This document shows, one piece after another, positions 53,605-63,200 of a stretch of 64,000 bases of DNA. The stretch's first letter is position 1, and each line of letters starts with the position of its first letter. This DNA is from Pirellulales bacterium (lineage in GTDB: Bacteria > Planctomycetota > Planctomycetia > Pirellulales > JACPPG01), in assembly GCA_035546535.1 (NCBI GenBank), contig DASZWQ010000060.1, forward strand, positions 1 to 64,000, in the 5' to 3' direction. The notes under the pieces are model-generated. The model made no database searches. It worked only from the letters and a program-made list of their open reading frames with translations, and was not told the DNA's origin. The position numbers were made by a program, and so were the translations under genes.

Positions 53605-54990
53605 CTAGCGGGCGACGTCGTCGCCGTCTCTCGCCTTAACTACCTTGACGTTCGTCGACAGGAAATAAGGCTGCGAGTCGGAGTCGAAGACCGCTTCGCC
53701 AAAGATGGCCGCGAAGCCGCTCTTGGGGGCGGGCAATTCGTAGCGGTACGCGTCGCCAACTTGCTCGGCCGGATGGCTGGTCCACTTCGACTGGCGGAAA
53801 TCGCGCGTTTCGGCCGCGGCCGTCCACGCCGAGACTTTGCTGGGCCTGGTATCGGCCTTCACCGTGAGAATCACGTTCCCCTTATCGTTGTCCAGTTCCC
53901 AGCTGAGCTTGGCCAGCGGCTTACCGCCCGCCGCCTGGCGATGCAGCGCCGAGATGGTGCCGATAATGCGCGTGAAGTCGTTCAAGCCGTGGCCGTTATT
54001 GGGCACATACAGAATGTGCTTCTGCCCATTGAGTTCGCCCCAGTACAAGTTCAACGCTTCAAGAGGCCAGTAGGGATCGTTCGTCCCCAATAGGATCACC
54101 TTCGGCTGTTTGAGCAGGCTGCGATAGGAAAAGGGATCGACGATCTTTTCGAGCATCTGGCCCGCCTCGGTCGCGCCCTGCTGCTGGATACCGCGCTTGG
54201 TGTAATCCTGGATTTGTTCGGAGAACTCGCCGAAGCTCTCGATTTGCAGCTTCATCTGCGCGCTCATGTTCAGCGTGTCGATGACCATCGGCGCAAAGGC
54301 GTTCACGCGTGGATCGACCGATGCCGTCAGCCAGGTGGTCCAGCCGCGCTTCGAGGCGCCGGTGAGCGTGAAGTTCTTGATGTCGAGCGACCACTCCTTC
54401 TTGGCGAACTCCTGGACCGCGTCCATGCCGCGCACGGCGCTTTTCACCATCGGCAACAAGAGCGGCCACGTGGCGTCGCGCGTATTCAGGAATTGCTCGA
54501 AGGTGTAAGAGATCGCACCGTCCTCGGTCAGCCCGTCGAAGATCGGCTGATTCGGCACCTGTTTGAGCACGGCCACGGGCGACTTCACGCGCTCGGCCAC
54601 TTGCGCAAGCAGCGTTACTTCTTGCGGCAGCTTGGCCGGCTTGTCGCCCGCGGGAGCTTGAGCCAGCTCGTCTTTCCAGGCGCCGCCGTCGATGAGCAGG
54701 ATGCCTTGTGCCTCGCTCTTCACCTCGCTGGGCTTGATGACATACAACTGGTGCCGCCAGGTCGTATCCTTCCAATGCTGCGAGGTGAGGATCAGCTCGG
54801 CCCACGTCGCCTTGCCGAGCGTTCCGACCTGCCGCTTCTCCCAACGATAGCTGTCGTCAGCCTTTTTCACGTAGGTGTGCAGCGGACCGGCGTCGGGCGC
54901 GAAATTTGCCGTATTTTCGGCCGAAAAGCTGGGCCGGGCCGCCACCAGTAGGAGCGAAAAACAAATGGTAAGCTTTAAGCAGGTTTTCAC
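53605..54990 (-). CDS. PhoPQ-activated pathogenicity-related (PqaA) family protein
   Basis: A protein of 461 residues. Signal peptide about 1-23. The mature part has an alpha/beta-hydrolase layout: GILLIDGGAWKDEL, and a nucleophile-elbow-like GASKRGWTTWLTASVDPRV (G-x-S-x-R-G) near residue 213, then VILLGTNDPYWPLEALNLYW and NNGHGLNDF with a possible catalytic His. This combination is typical of the PqaA family, whose biochemical function is not established. Planctomycetes carry several copies. A role in peptide or ester hydrolysis outside the cell is inference. Confidence 0.85.
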   Translation of the reverse strand: MKTCLKLTICFSLLLVAARPSFSAENTANFAPDAGPLHTYVKKADDSYRWEKRQVGTLGKATWAELILTSQHWKDTTWRHQLYVIKPSEVKSEAQGILLIDGGAWKDELAQAPAGDKPAKLPQEVTLLAQVAERVKSPVAVLKQVPNQPIFDGLTEDGAISYTFEQFLNTRDATWPLLLPMVKSAVRGMDAVQEFAKKEWSLDIKNFTLTGASKRGWTTWLTASVDPRVNAFAPMVIDTLNMSAQMKLQIESFGEFSEQIQDYTKRGIQQQGATEAGQMLEKIVDPFSYRSLLKQPKVILLGTNDPYWPLEALNLYWGELNGQKHILYVPNNGHGLNDFTRIIGTISALHRQAAGGKPLAKLSWELDNDKGNVILTVKADTRPSKVSAWTAAAETRDFRQSKWTSHPAEQVGDAYRYELPAPKSGFAAIFGEAVFDSDSQPYFLSTNVKVVKARDGDDVAR

Positions 54991-55150
54991 GACCGTGGGT
55001 CCTTGAAATACTCAAAGAGGCTTCGCGCGCCGGGAAACCGTCTGACGCAAGAGCGAGGGCGCGCAGGAAGGATTTAAGCGAGGGAGCGAACCCGTTCATC
55101 TTAAATCGACACAGGGTAAAGGGGCAACCCGCCCCGCCGAGAGCCGAACC

Positions 55151-55708
55151 ATGATTTCCTCGAAGAACTCCGCCACGCCCCCCTTTGTACGACATTTCGT
55201 CTCGCTGGGCTTGCTGATCCTGGCTGTTACTGCCCTGGGCTGCGGTCACGCGGCGCCCTCGAAGGCGAAGCCGACCGCCGACGAGATGAAGCAGATGCAA
55301 GCCATGGTCGAGACGCCGCCGGTGAATCCGCTCGCGCCATTATCCGAGCGAGCGGAGAACGCCTATCGTCCGTGGGGTATCAAAGAGACCGCGGTCGATG
55401 CGCTGGGGCGCATCGGTACACAAGCGGTCCCGACGTTGGTCAAGACGCTCGATGATCCGAACCCACGCGTCCGCGCCGAAGCGGCGCGAGCCTTGGCCCG
55501 CATCGGACCCGAGGCGACCGAGGCGGTGCCGGCTTTGATGGCGAGGCTGGACGATCCGGATGAAGACGTGCGCCAGGCCTCGGCCCGCGCGCTGGGTCAG
55601 GTCGGACCGGCCGCCGCGCCGGCGGTGCCCGCGCTCATCAGCCTGATCGATGCGGCGTCGAACAAGTCATCGATTGCGAACCCGCCAGCGCCGAATACGC
55701 ATCGATAA
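55151..55708 (+). CDS. HEAT-repeat lipoprotein
   Basis: A protein of 185 residues. The N-terminal hydrophobic stretch (SLGLLILAVTALGC) ends in a lipobox-like A-L-G-C, so it is probably lipid-anchored. Three or four HEAT or PBS-lyase-type repeats follow from about 75 to 170: ETAVDALGRIGTQAVPTLVK, AEAARALARIGPEATEAVPA and QASARALGQVGPAAAPAVPA. It likely binds another protein in the envelope. It stands alone, divergent from the PqaA-type gene. Confidence 0.8.
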   Translation: MISSKNSATPPFVRHFVSLGLLILAVTALGCGHAAPSKAKPTADEMKQMQAMVETPPVNPLAPLSERAENAYRPWGIKETAVDALGRIGTQAVPTLVKTLDDPNPRVRAEAARALARIGPEATEAVPALMARLDDPDEDVRQASARALGQVGPAAAPAVPALISLIDAASNKSSIANPPAPNTHR

Positions 55709-55720
55709 TCGGCGCGCGGC

Positions 55721-55784
55721 GTAGGGTGCTCTGTGAGCACCGTGCTCGAATCTGCGGCTATGCGGTGCATACAGTGCACCCTAC
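55721..55784. repeat. GTAGGGTGC inverted-repeat element, full copy
   Basis: GTAGGGTGCTCTGTGAGCAC at 55721-55740 (then C) and GGTGCATACAGTGCACCCTA at 55764-55783 (then C) form 21-bp arms that match at 18 positions when one is reversed. A single arm of the same family is at 56332-56352. It lies just after the HEAT lipoprotein gene. Confidence 0.65.
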
Positions 55785-55827
55785 CATCACCCGCACTTTC
55801 AGACGCCAATCCGCGTGGGCATGTCTG

Positions 55828-56244
55828 CTATTTGCCCTTTGCCGTGGGTAGAAAGTGGACGATGTAGCTCCTATCGTCCTCGAGCGCGATGCTCTTCGCC
55901 GCCATATCGACTTGATACTTTTTTCCATTGCCGATTCCCATTACCACCGTGAGACGCGTGATCGAGCCTCGCGACTTGGAAAAAATGACCGACACGTATG
56001 TACGACCCTCCTCCAACGGAAACGAGAAAAGGCCCTCGTCTTCATCTCTTAACGCAACGGCCAATCCACTATTTTCGTAGTCGATATGACGGTCGCGCAA
56101 GGCTTCCTTGACGTCAGCCATCTGCTGGCCGATCTCGATCCTCGCTCCTCGCTGAGTGTTCGACGCCTTATCGCATGCCGTGGCCGAACCGACAAGCGGG
56201 AAAGGCACGCAGCAAACGCTCGCGAGCAACAACAGCCGTTGCAT
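55828..56244 (-). CDS. Small exported protein (unknown)
   Basis: A protein of 138 residues from ATG 56244, with AAGGA 9 nt upstream. Signal peptide about 1-23 (LLLLASVCCVPFPLVGSATA). The mature part reads EIGQQMADVKEALRDRHIDY, then a beta-rich section with RTYVSVIFSKSRGSITRLTV. The opening pattern recalls small exported proteins of the SmpA/OmlA or PepSY type, but a match is not firm. It lies between two copies of the GTAGGGTGC repeat. Confidence 0.65.
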   Translation of the reverse strand: MQRLLLLASVCCVPFPLVGSATACDKASNTQRGARIEIGQQMADVKEALRDRHIDYENSGLAVALRDEDEGLFSFPLEEGRTYVSVIFSKSRGSITRLTVVMGIGNGKKYQVDMAAKSIALEDDRSYIVHFLPTAKGK

Positions 56245-56331
56245 GGTTGTTTGTCCTTTCGGATCGGTTCAACATGCACCCTCTGTAAGTCAGTAAATGC
56301 TCTGCGAGCGCCAAGCCCAGCGGCGGCTCAT

Positions 56332-56352
56332 GGTGTGCACAGCGCACCCTAC
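56332..56352. repeat. GTAGGGTGC repeat, single arm
   Basis: The plus strand reads GGTGTGCACAGCGCACCCTA followed by C, the right arm of the element at 55764-55784. It ends 3 bp before the stop of the thiamine-diphosphate enzyme gene, whose 3' end is at 56356. A left arm is not seen nearby. Confidence 0.55.
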
Positions 56353-56355
56353 AGA

Positions 56356-58053
56356 TTACCCATAATTCAAGCGCGGCGGGCTGGGACGTTGTACGGGCAC
56401 GTCGAACAGTCGCGGCTCATCGCCGGCGAGCGATTCTTTGAGCCGCGCTTCGAGCTCGTCGGGATCGGTGATCCGCTGCGCTTTCACACCCAGGGCCTGC
56501 GCGAGGTTCACGAAATCGATTTCCGGCTCGGTCAGGTCCATGCCGATGAAATGCCCGGCCCGGGCGGCTGGCAAGCCGATCTGCTGCGCTCCGACTTTCA
56601 GAATCTGATATTGCGCGTTGTTGCAGATCACGAACGTCACGGGCAGCTTGTAGCGGGCCGCGGTCCACAGACCTTGAATGCCATACATCGACGCTCCTTC
56701 GCCCAAGAGCGCGAGCACCGGACGCTCGGGCCAGGCGAGTTGCACGCCCATGGCGCAACCCAGCCCCCACCCTAGCGCCCAGCCGCGATGGCCGAAGTAC
56801 CCGGTCGTGTTCTTCAGCGCGCCAAAACGCTCCAAGTAAGTGCCGGTCGTGGTGACGGCTTCTTCGACGACGGCCACGTCGGGCGGAATGACGCGGGCCA
56901 CGCTCGACATCAGCGTCAAAGGCGTGAGCGGTCGCTGGCTTCGTTGCGCCTTGGCCTCTTCGACGAGCGCCGCGCGAGCCCGGCTGTGCGTGTCGGCGAT
57001 CGCCGCCGCGCGCTTTTTCGCGGCTTCGGTTTGCGCCGCGGTCATGCCGCCGCGCAAAATTTCATCCAGTTCGGTGAGGCCCACTTTCAGGTCGCCCATC
57101 AATCCCACCTCGACCGGATAGTTTTTGCCGATCTGCCACGGGTCCTGGTCGATGTGTACGATCTTTATGTGCTCGGGAATCGCGCGGGAGGGCTCGAAGT
57201 AGACGTACAGCCGCAGCAGGTCCATGCCGACGACGAGAATCACGTCGTGATCGGCCAGCCGGGCTCGCACTTCCGGCGACCAGATTGGCATGCCGGGGGC
57301 CGAAAGCGGATGATCGGCCGGAAAGCCCAGCCGGCCGTGCGTCGTGCCCGATTCGGACATCACCGGCGCGCCGATGCGCTCGGCGACGGCAACCAACTCG
57401 GCCACGGCGTCCGCCTCGGTCGTGCGGCTGCCGACCAGGATCGCCGGATTGCGCGCGGCGCCTAGTACCTGGGCCGCTTGCCTTAGAGCACCAAGGGGCG
57501 GCCGCACGCGCACGTCGAGCGGCTTGGCCTTCGTCAGGTCCAGCTCAGCGATCTCGCTCTGCAGGTCCATCGGCAGCGACAGGAACACCGGGCCCGTCGG
57601 TGGCGTGAGCGCGGCCTGCCCCGCGCGGCGAATCGCGGTCGGCAGGTCTTCGACGCGATGCACTTCGGCCGCCCATTTCATCCACGGCTCGACGACGCGC
57701 ACCATGTCCGACCAGAGGATCGGCTCCTCGAACATCAATCGCCGGTCTTGCTGCCCGGCCGTCACCAGGAGCGGCGTTCCCGCGCGATAGGCGTTGTAAA
57801 GCATGCCCATCGCGTTCCCCAGCCCGCAACTGATGTGCAGGTTCACGACGCCGAGCGAGCGCGAGGCCTGCGCGTAACCATCGGCCATGGCCACGACCGG
57901 CACTTCTTGCAGGCCGAGGATGTACTTGATGCGCTGGTCCGCGACCATGGCATCCGACAAGGGGAGTTCGGTTGTGCCGGGGTTGCCGAAGAGGTACTTC
58001 ACGCCCTGGTCGGCCAGCATATCGAGAAAGGCCTGAATGCCGCTTTTTCCCAT
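56356..58053 (-). CDS. Thiamine-diphosphate enzyme, benzoylformate decarboxylase/acetolactate synthase-like
   Basis: A protein of 565 residues from ATG 58053, at the conserved MGKSGIQAFLDMLADQGVKY. Three ThDP-enzyme domains are visible: N-terminal pyrimidine-binding domain with FGNPGTTELPL (22-32) and the cofactor Glu50 in GLQEVPVVAMADGYA; a central domain (about 190-330); and the C-terminal diphosphate-binding domain with GEGASMYGIQGLWTAARYKL and ICNNAQYQIL. It belongs to the 2-oxoacid decarboxylase/synthase group; the NPGTTELP segment points to the benzoylformate decarboxylase side. Substrate cannot be told. Confidence 0.85.
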   Translation of the reverse strand: MGKSGIQAFLDMLADQGVKYLFGNPGTTELPLSDAMVADQRIKYILGLQEVPVVAMADGYAQASRSLGVVNLHISCGLGNAMGMLYNAYRAGTPLLVTAGQQDRRLMFEEPILWSDMVRVVEPWMKWAAEVHRVEDLPTAIRRAGQAALTPPTGPVFLSLPMDLQSEIAELDLTKAKPLDVRVRPPLGALRQAAQVLGAARNPAILVGSRTTEADAVAELVAVAERIGAPVMSESGTTHGRLGFPADHPLSAPGMPIWSPEVRARLADHDVILVVGMDLLRLYVYFEPSRAIPEHIKIVHIDQDPWQIGKNYPVEVGLMGDLKVGLTELDEILRGGMTAAQTEAAKKRAAAIADTHSRARAALVEEAKAQRSQRPLTPLTLMSSVARVIPPDVAVVEEAVTTTGTYLERFGALKNTTGYFGHRGWALGWGLGCAMGVQLAWPERPVLALLGEGASMYGIQGLWTAARYKLPVTFVICNNAQYQILKVGAQQIGLPAARAGHFIGMDLTEPEIDFVNLAQALGVKAQRITDPDELEARLKESLAGDEPRLFDVPVQRPSPPRLNYG

Positions 58054-58231
58054 GACCCGTACCGCCGCGCTGAGGAAGAAAAGGTGCGCCACAAGATGCC
58101 GGCTCAGTGTACGCGACGGGTCCATCAAAGCAAATCGCCGGGCCAGGAGCGTAGCACGCGTGTTGGTGCCACGTTCCCGCCCGGCGACGGGTCATGATCG
58201 GATTGCTTTTCTCGGCCGAACGCGTGTTCGC

Positions 58232-58981
58232 TTATCGCACGTAAGTGCGTTGCGAGGTGCGTTGGACGCGCGACGAGCCGTAGTCTTCGTCCTGCGGTTC
58301 GGCCAAGGTCGGCTGATTGCTGCGACGTGCCACGTTGGCCGTGCTCGACGAACTGCGGCCCGGCAAGGTGGCTGGCTTCACCAGTCGATCGGTCGTACCG
58401 AGGTATTCCACGGCGCCTTCGTATTCGCGTGGGCCCTGCGCCGGTCCGCGCTGTGCGTATTGCTGACCGCTGGCGCTGGTGCGAGGCCGCGCGACATACG
58501 AGCGCGTGCCGCGCGTCATCTTCGGCGCGTATTCCGCCGGAGGCGCCGAGCGACGCGCCATCTGCGACCGACCGGGTTGATTCGGCATCTGCTGGGCGCC
58601 ATTGCGCACGACCTGGAAACCGTACGGATGAGCGCGCGAGTAAGTGTCGGGGCCAAGGCCATTGCCGCCCGGCGAAGGCGGGCCGACCCAGTTGCCACAG
58701 TTGTCGCAGGTCGAGCAATGCGGATCGCCGGTACACCAATCGCCCCAGTAGAATTCGCCGCAGCCGCCCGGACGTCCACATCCGCCGCAGCCGAAACCAT
58801 TCCAACCGCCCCAGCCGCCGCAAGTGTCTCCGCAGCCGCCGCCGCAATCTCCACAACCGCCACCGCCCCAACCGCAACCGGGCCAGCAGCATGGCGACCA
58901 GCCGCTCCCTTGCCACCAACAACATCCCGGCGCGCCCAAGGACAGGCAGGCCAGGCTCAATGCCAACACAACGCGCTTCAT
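58232..58981 (-). CDS. Gly/Cys/Trp-rich exported protein (unknown)
   Basis: A protein of 249 residues from ATG 58981, with GAGGGGGG about 9 nt upstream. Signal peptide about 1-18. Residues 20-97 are rich in Cys, Gly and Trp with many CG and GCG steps (GCGDCGGGCGDTCGGWGGWN). The C-terminal half is basic, Arg/Ser/Gln-rich and has Tyr-rich patches. The composition suggests a disulfide-linked envelope or wall protein. No known domain was identified. A second Cys-rich exported protein lies at 28325-28900, but the two are not clearly related. Confidence 0.72.
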   Translation of the reverse strand: MKRVVLALSLACLSLGAPGCCWWQGSGWSPCCWPGCGWGGGGCGDCGGGCGDTCGGWGGWNGFGCGGCGRPGGCGEFYWGDWCTGDPHCSTCDNCGNWVGPPSPGGNGLGPDTYSRAHPYGFQVVRNGAQQMPNQPGRSQMARRSAPPAEYAPKMTRGTRSYVARPRTSASGQQYAQRGPAQGPREYEGAVEYLGTTDRLVKPATLPGRSSSSTANVARRSNQPTLAEPQDEDYGSSRVQRTSQRTYVR

Positions 58982-59250
58982 GACACGAATCCCCCCTCAA
59001 GGATTTCGACGGATTTCTGTAGCCTGTGGGAGATATCGGCGGAATGATCGGTACAGTCGAGAAAATCGGTATTGCCGGCAAGCTGGCCCGGCAAGGTTTG
59101 CCAGGCTTACCCGAACCGTCATTCGCCGCGGCTCGCAGTGAGCGCGGCCGACGACTATATTGCGCGAAAAGAAAGTGAAACCCGGGCAGCCTCGCAAGCG
59201 CGATCGCTGCCAGCATCCGACGCTTCCTGCCAAGAATGCCGAGGCCCCCG

Positions 59251-59649
59251 ATGTCCGCCGCCCTGCCGATCCGCTCCCTGAATCACGTTGGCCGACTGAC
59301 CAAACATCTCGACAAAAGCATCGCTTTCTATCGCGACGTGCTCGGCTTTCAAGAAATCGTGCGGCCGAATTTCGATTTTCCCGGCGCGTGGCTCTTCAAC
59401 TACGGTTTGCAGATTCACCTGATCGTGAACGAATCGATTCCCGATCCCGACGGGCCGATTCAAACGCGCGATGGGCACCTGGCTTTCGAAGTCGAGGATC
59501 TCGCCACGGTCGAGCAACGTCTGGAAGAGCTCGGCATTCCGTTTCGCAAGAACACCGTAGCGCAGACGGGCCGCATGCAGATCTTCTTCCGCGATCCCGA
59601 CGGCCATCACATCGAGGTCGGCCAGTATGCGCCGTCGCAGTTCGCTTAA
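59251..59649 (+). CDS. Glyoxalase/bleomycin-resistance-fold (VOC) protein
   Basis: A protein of 132 residues from ATG 59251, with GAGG 6 nt upstream; ATG 59236 would add five residues. The VOC fold opens with LNHVGRLTKHLDKSIAFYRD (H in the first strand) and VLGFQEIVRP, and ends with IFFRDPDGHHIEVGQYAP, where the metal-binding Glu sits in HHIEV. GHLAFEVEDL gives the second-half His. Members are metal-dependent lyases, dioxygenases or resistance proteins; the substrate is unknown. Confidence 0.85.
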   Translation: MSAALPIRSLNHVGRLTKHLDKSIAFYRDVLGFQEIVRPNFDFPGAWLFNYGLQIHLIVNESIPDPDGPIQTRDGHLAFEVEDLATVEQRLEELGIPFRKNTVAQTGRMQIFFRDPDGHHIEVGQYAPSQFA

Positions 59650-59703
59650 GCGACGAGCGCGCAGCGGTAAGACGATTCTAAAAAGCTTGACGCGCCGGCG
59701 CGG

Positions 59704-59765
59704 GTGCCACCGGTAGCTTGGCTACCAGTGCTGTTTTGCACTGTTGGACGAGCCACCAGTGGCAC
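59704..59765. repeat. GTGCCACTGGT inverted-repeat element, copy 2
   Basis: GTGCCACCGGTAGCT (59704-59718) pairs with AGCCACCAGTGGCAC (59751-59765) at 13 of 15 positions. Reversed, this 62-bp copy follows the same order as the copy at 48520-48590: GTGCCACTGGTGGCTCG at one end, GTGCAAA, GCACTGGT, then AAGCTACC and GTGGCAC. It lies between convergent genes (VOC protein and dgkA) and may also end their transcripts. Confidence 0.75.
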
Positions 59766-59803
59766 CATCATCGAAAACGATTTCGCAAGGACGAGCGCTC
59801 GCT

Positions 59804-60187
59804 TCACCAGTTCATGGTGATGGCCAGGCGATTCAGAAAGATGACGGCGCCGACGACGGCCGCGCCGATCGAGGCGACAAGCACGGCGCCGCTGCCGATA
59901 TCGAGCGCGTCGCGCAAGTGAGGGTTGTGGCTCTCGTCCACGGCCTTCGCCATCCGCTCGAGCGCCGAGTTCATCATTTCGGCAACCAGCACCATGGCGA
60001 TGCACAACAGGAGCAAGCACCATTCGACCTGCGTGGCCTGCAAGACGAGCGCCGCGGCGAGCACCAATGCCGCAACGAAGAAATGAACTGAAAAGCTGCT
60101 CTCACCGCGCACGCCCAGCTTGGCGCCGCGAAACGCGCAGCGAAACTTGCGGACCCAGGAATTGGCGGGCGGTTCTTTCTTGGTCAT
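59804..60187 (-). CDS. dgkA: Diacylglycerol/undecaprenol kinase family protein
   Basis: A protein of 127 residues from ATG 60187. After a basic start it has three transmembrane segments (about 38-60, 62-80, 103-125) and the family catalytic motif EMMNSALERMAKAVDE, where the first Glu is conserved, followed by DALDIGSGAVLVAS. This is the layout of bacterial prokaryotic-type lipid kinases. It phosphorylates diacylglycerol or undecaprenol in the inner membrane. Its start lies 17 nt after the lptD stop. Confidence 0.9.
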   Translation of the reverse strand: MTKKEPPANSWVRKFRCAFRGAKLGVRGESSFSVHFFVAALVLAAALVLQATQVEWCLLLLCIAMVLVAEMMNSALERMAKAVDESHNPHLRDALDIGSGAVLVASIGAAVVGAVIFLNRLAITMNW

Positions 60188-60203
60188 CGGTCGCACCTTA
60201 CGG

Positions 60204-63200
60204 CTATTCAAGCCCGTTCGCTCCTGCGATCGGGATTTGCGCCCCGCCCACGCGGCCCAGCGTGGTGCGCGGCATGAACCGCGGCTCGATCATCACGCTC
60301 AAGCCGTAGTTCTTCTTGCTGGCGTCGACGTTGCCGCCGATGCTCATCAGGAACGATTCGCCCACACGCGTGAGCATGAATTGCTCGCCGATATTACCGT
60401 TGTGGGCCACGTCAATCGTGCCGCCCGCCGACGAAATCCATTTCTCGCTCATGCGATAACTATACGACGCGATCAGCACCTCGCTATCGACCGGGGTGAA
60501 GGCATTGGGCACGTTGGGGCCGTTGATCGAGCGGAAACCGAGATAAACGCTGGCCCGCGGCGGGCGATTGATGAACCCGCCGATGGTGGCAATATGCTGC
60601 CCGCCGCCGAAGAAATCGAAAATACCGTCTGACAACAGCGTCACGCGGTCGCCGACGTGCCACGTGAAATCGTACTGCGTCAGACCGGCCACCTGGCCGA
60701 AGTCGTCGCGGTTGGCTTGCGGGAACAGCGCCGTCGACAGGTTAAACGAGACGAGATCGATGATGTGCTGATTGCCGGGCAGCCCGCGCTTGGTCTGCCA
60801 GCGCTGCTTGAGTCCGAGTCGGATCACGCTGAGATCGCCGGCAATTTCCGGCGATTGCGACGTGACGGAGCTCGCCAGGCCGTACCGCAATGCATAGAAG
60901 CGCGGATCCCATTGCGGCGGTACGACGTTCGCATTGAACGTGTTCGTGGCAAAGCGCCGGTTGAAGGCCTCGATATTATCGTCGTCGATCGGGTCGTAGA
61001 GCGGTAGGTTCTGGAAATCCTGCGTGGCACCTGCCCAGTAGGCGTCGACGTCGACGATCGCCTTATGCGCCAGCCCGTTGACGTTGAACAGCGTGCTCTG
61101 GATCGTTGGATCCACGTTCCAGAACGGCATCGTTGCGCGCACGCCGAACTGACCGTACGCGCGGTTCATCGCACCGGCCGGCTCGCGGAAGTTCGGCACG
61201 CCTTGCAGTGTCTCGTCCCAGTGGGCCAACTGCCCCAGGGCATACGGCACCACGTTCACCGGACCGACATCGAAGGGGAAATCAAGCTCCTGCGTGGTGA
61301 AGTAGCGACCGCCATGCACATTGGCTTCCCACGGCAGCCAGTTGAACTTGGCCTCTTCCTGAGGATCAGTCGGCCGGGCCGCGATCAACATGTTCGCGTA
61401 ACCCAAGCTGGAATGCTCGTACCAGGTGAGCCGATCGTCGAGCAAGTCCTGCCCGATCCAATAATGATCCAGCCGCGGAAGCCACTGCGTCTGCGTGAAC
61501 CAGTCGTTGACGCGGGCGCTACCCATGATGTCCCACGTCGAGTTGCCGCGGTACTGTTTGAGCATCAGGTCGGTGTCATAATCCTTCGCCTGATCCCATT
61601 CGCGCTCGAAATACTGTTCGAGGAAGTTGCGGTCCGAGATCAGCCCGAATTCGCCAGTGAGTTGGAAATTGTTTTCCAGGTATTGGCGATGACGCGCCAG
61701 CACCTTGTAGCGGTTCGTCCGATCCGGCTCGGGCAGCAGGTTCATACGGTCGCTGCCCAAAGTATCGAGACCGTGATCGTGAATGCCCCAGGCATCGAGG
61801 AAGCCGTTGTACGGCCCTTGCAAACCAAACAGCTCCGAACCGCGCCAACGATACGCGGTGCCCAACGCCGGGCCGCGGGCCGTGAAGTAGTCGGTGCTGA
61901 ACGTCCAGTCGGTGCCGGGCAGGCGCTTCAGGCCCAACACCTGGTAGGTGTCCCAATCGATCAGGAATTGCTGACCGAAGATGTGGTCGCTCTTGAAGCG
62001 CGCCTGCCGGATGTAGAAGTTCGATTGCTCGACGTCGTTCTTCATCAACGGCCAATAAAAGACCGGCACGTTCTCGATGAAGATGAAGTTGTTGCGGCTG
62101 GTCGCCACCCGATCGTGCTGCATCACCGCTTCGCCGGTCTGCGGATCGATCTGCGGTTGCTTGGTGACCGGATCGACGACGGGCACGGGGTTGTCTTCGA
62201 AGAAGATGCTCTTCGCTTGCAGCCGATAGCCCGGCAAGGCCAGCCGGCTGCTGGTGAAGTAGGCGTTGGTGGCCATGAAGCGATTGGGGCCGGTCTGCTG
62301 CAAGATGTCGGCCTTCAGCTTCATCTTGCCCGCGAACTTCGGCACCGGCGAAAGGATCTCGGCCGCCAGCACCGTGCCCACCTGGTTGCGCACGTCGTAG
62401 TACATGCGTTGGGCGTAGATTTCGCGCTCGCCCTGGCGGAAGACGATGTTGCCTTCCATGTAGATTTCCAGCGGCACGTTTTCCGGCTGGAGGGTCTCGC
62501 CCGTGGTCGAGGCGGCGCCGGTCGTCCACAGCACGATGTTGTCGGCCGAAATATCGAGCGCGCCGAAGTTCGGCAGGTTGTCGATGATCACGTTCACCCC
62601 CTGCCGCATCTGCACCACGGTCTCGTTCCGCTGCGGATCCGTCTCGATCCGCGCGTCGTAAGGCACACGGCTGCGCGGGAAGAACTGGATGCGTCGCAGC
62701 CCTGGCTCGGGCGAGCCCGGCAGCGGCGGCCCGGCCGGAGGAGCTCCCGGTCCGGCAGGAGCCTGCGCGACGAGAATGCCGCCAGCCGACGGTCCCGTCG
62801 AAGCACCGGGTACGGTCGTGCTGAATCCGCCCGGCATGTACTGGGCCTGCTTCACTTGCGAATCATCGGTGCCGTTGCGTCGCGCGAGCGCTCGGCGATA
62901 AATCGCTGGCTTGATCAGCGGCTCGCCACCCGGGTTCGTAACACCGATTGCCACGGGCCCGGTCGATTGAAATTCACCGAACCATGTCTTGTCGACGATG
63001 CCGTTCGTGGGCTTTCCGCCCACGGTTTGCGATGTCGCGCCCGATCCGACGACCACGTCGCCGCTGAAGTACGCGATGACCCGATTCGCGGGCTCGGGCG
63101 AGTCGTCGTCCTGGTCTCGTTTGATCCACAGCACGGCCTCGTTGCCCGAAGCGCGCAGTTCTCCCTGCGCGACCGAGCAATGTCCGTGCAGCACCCATAC

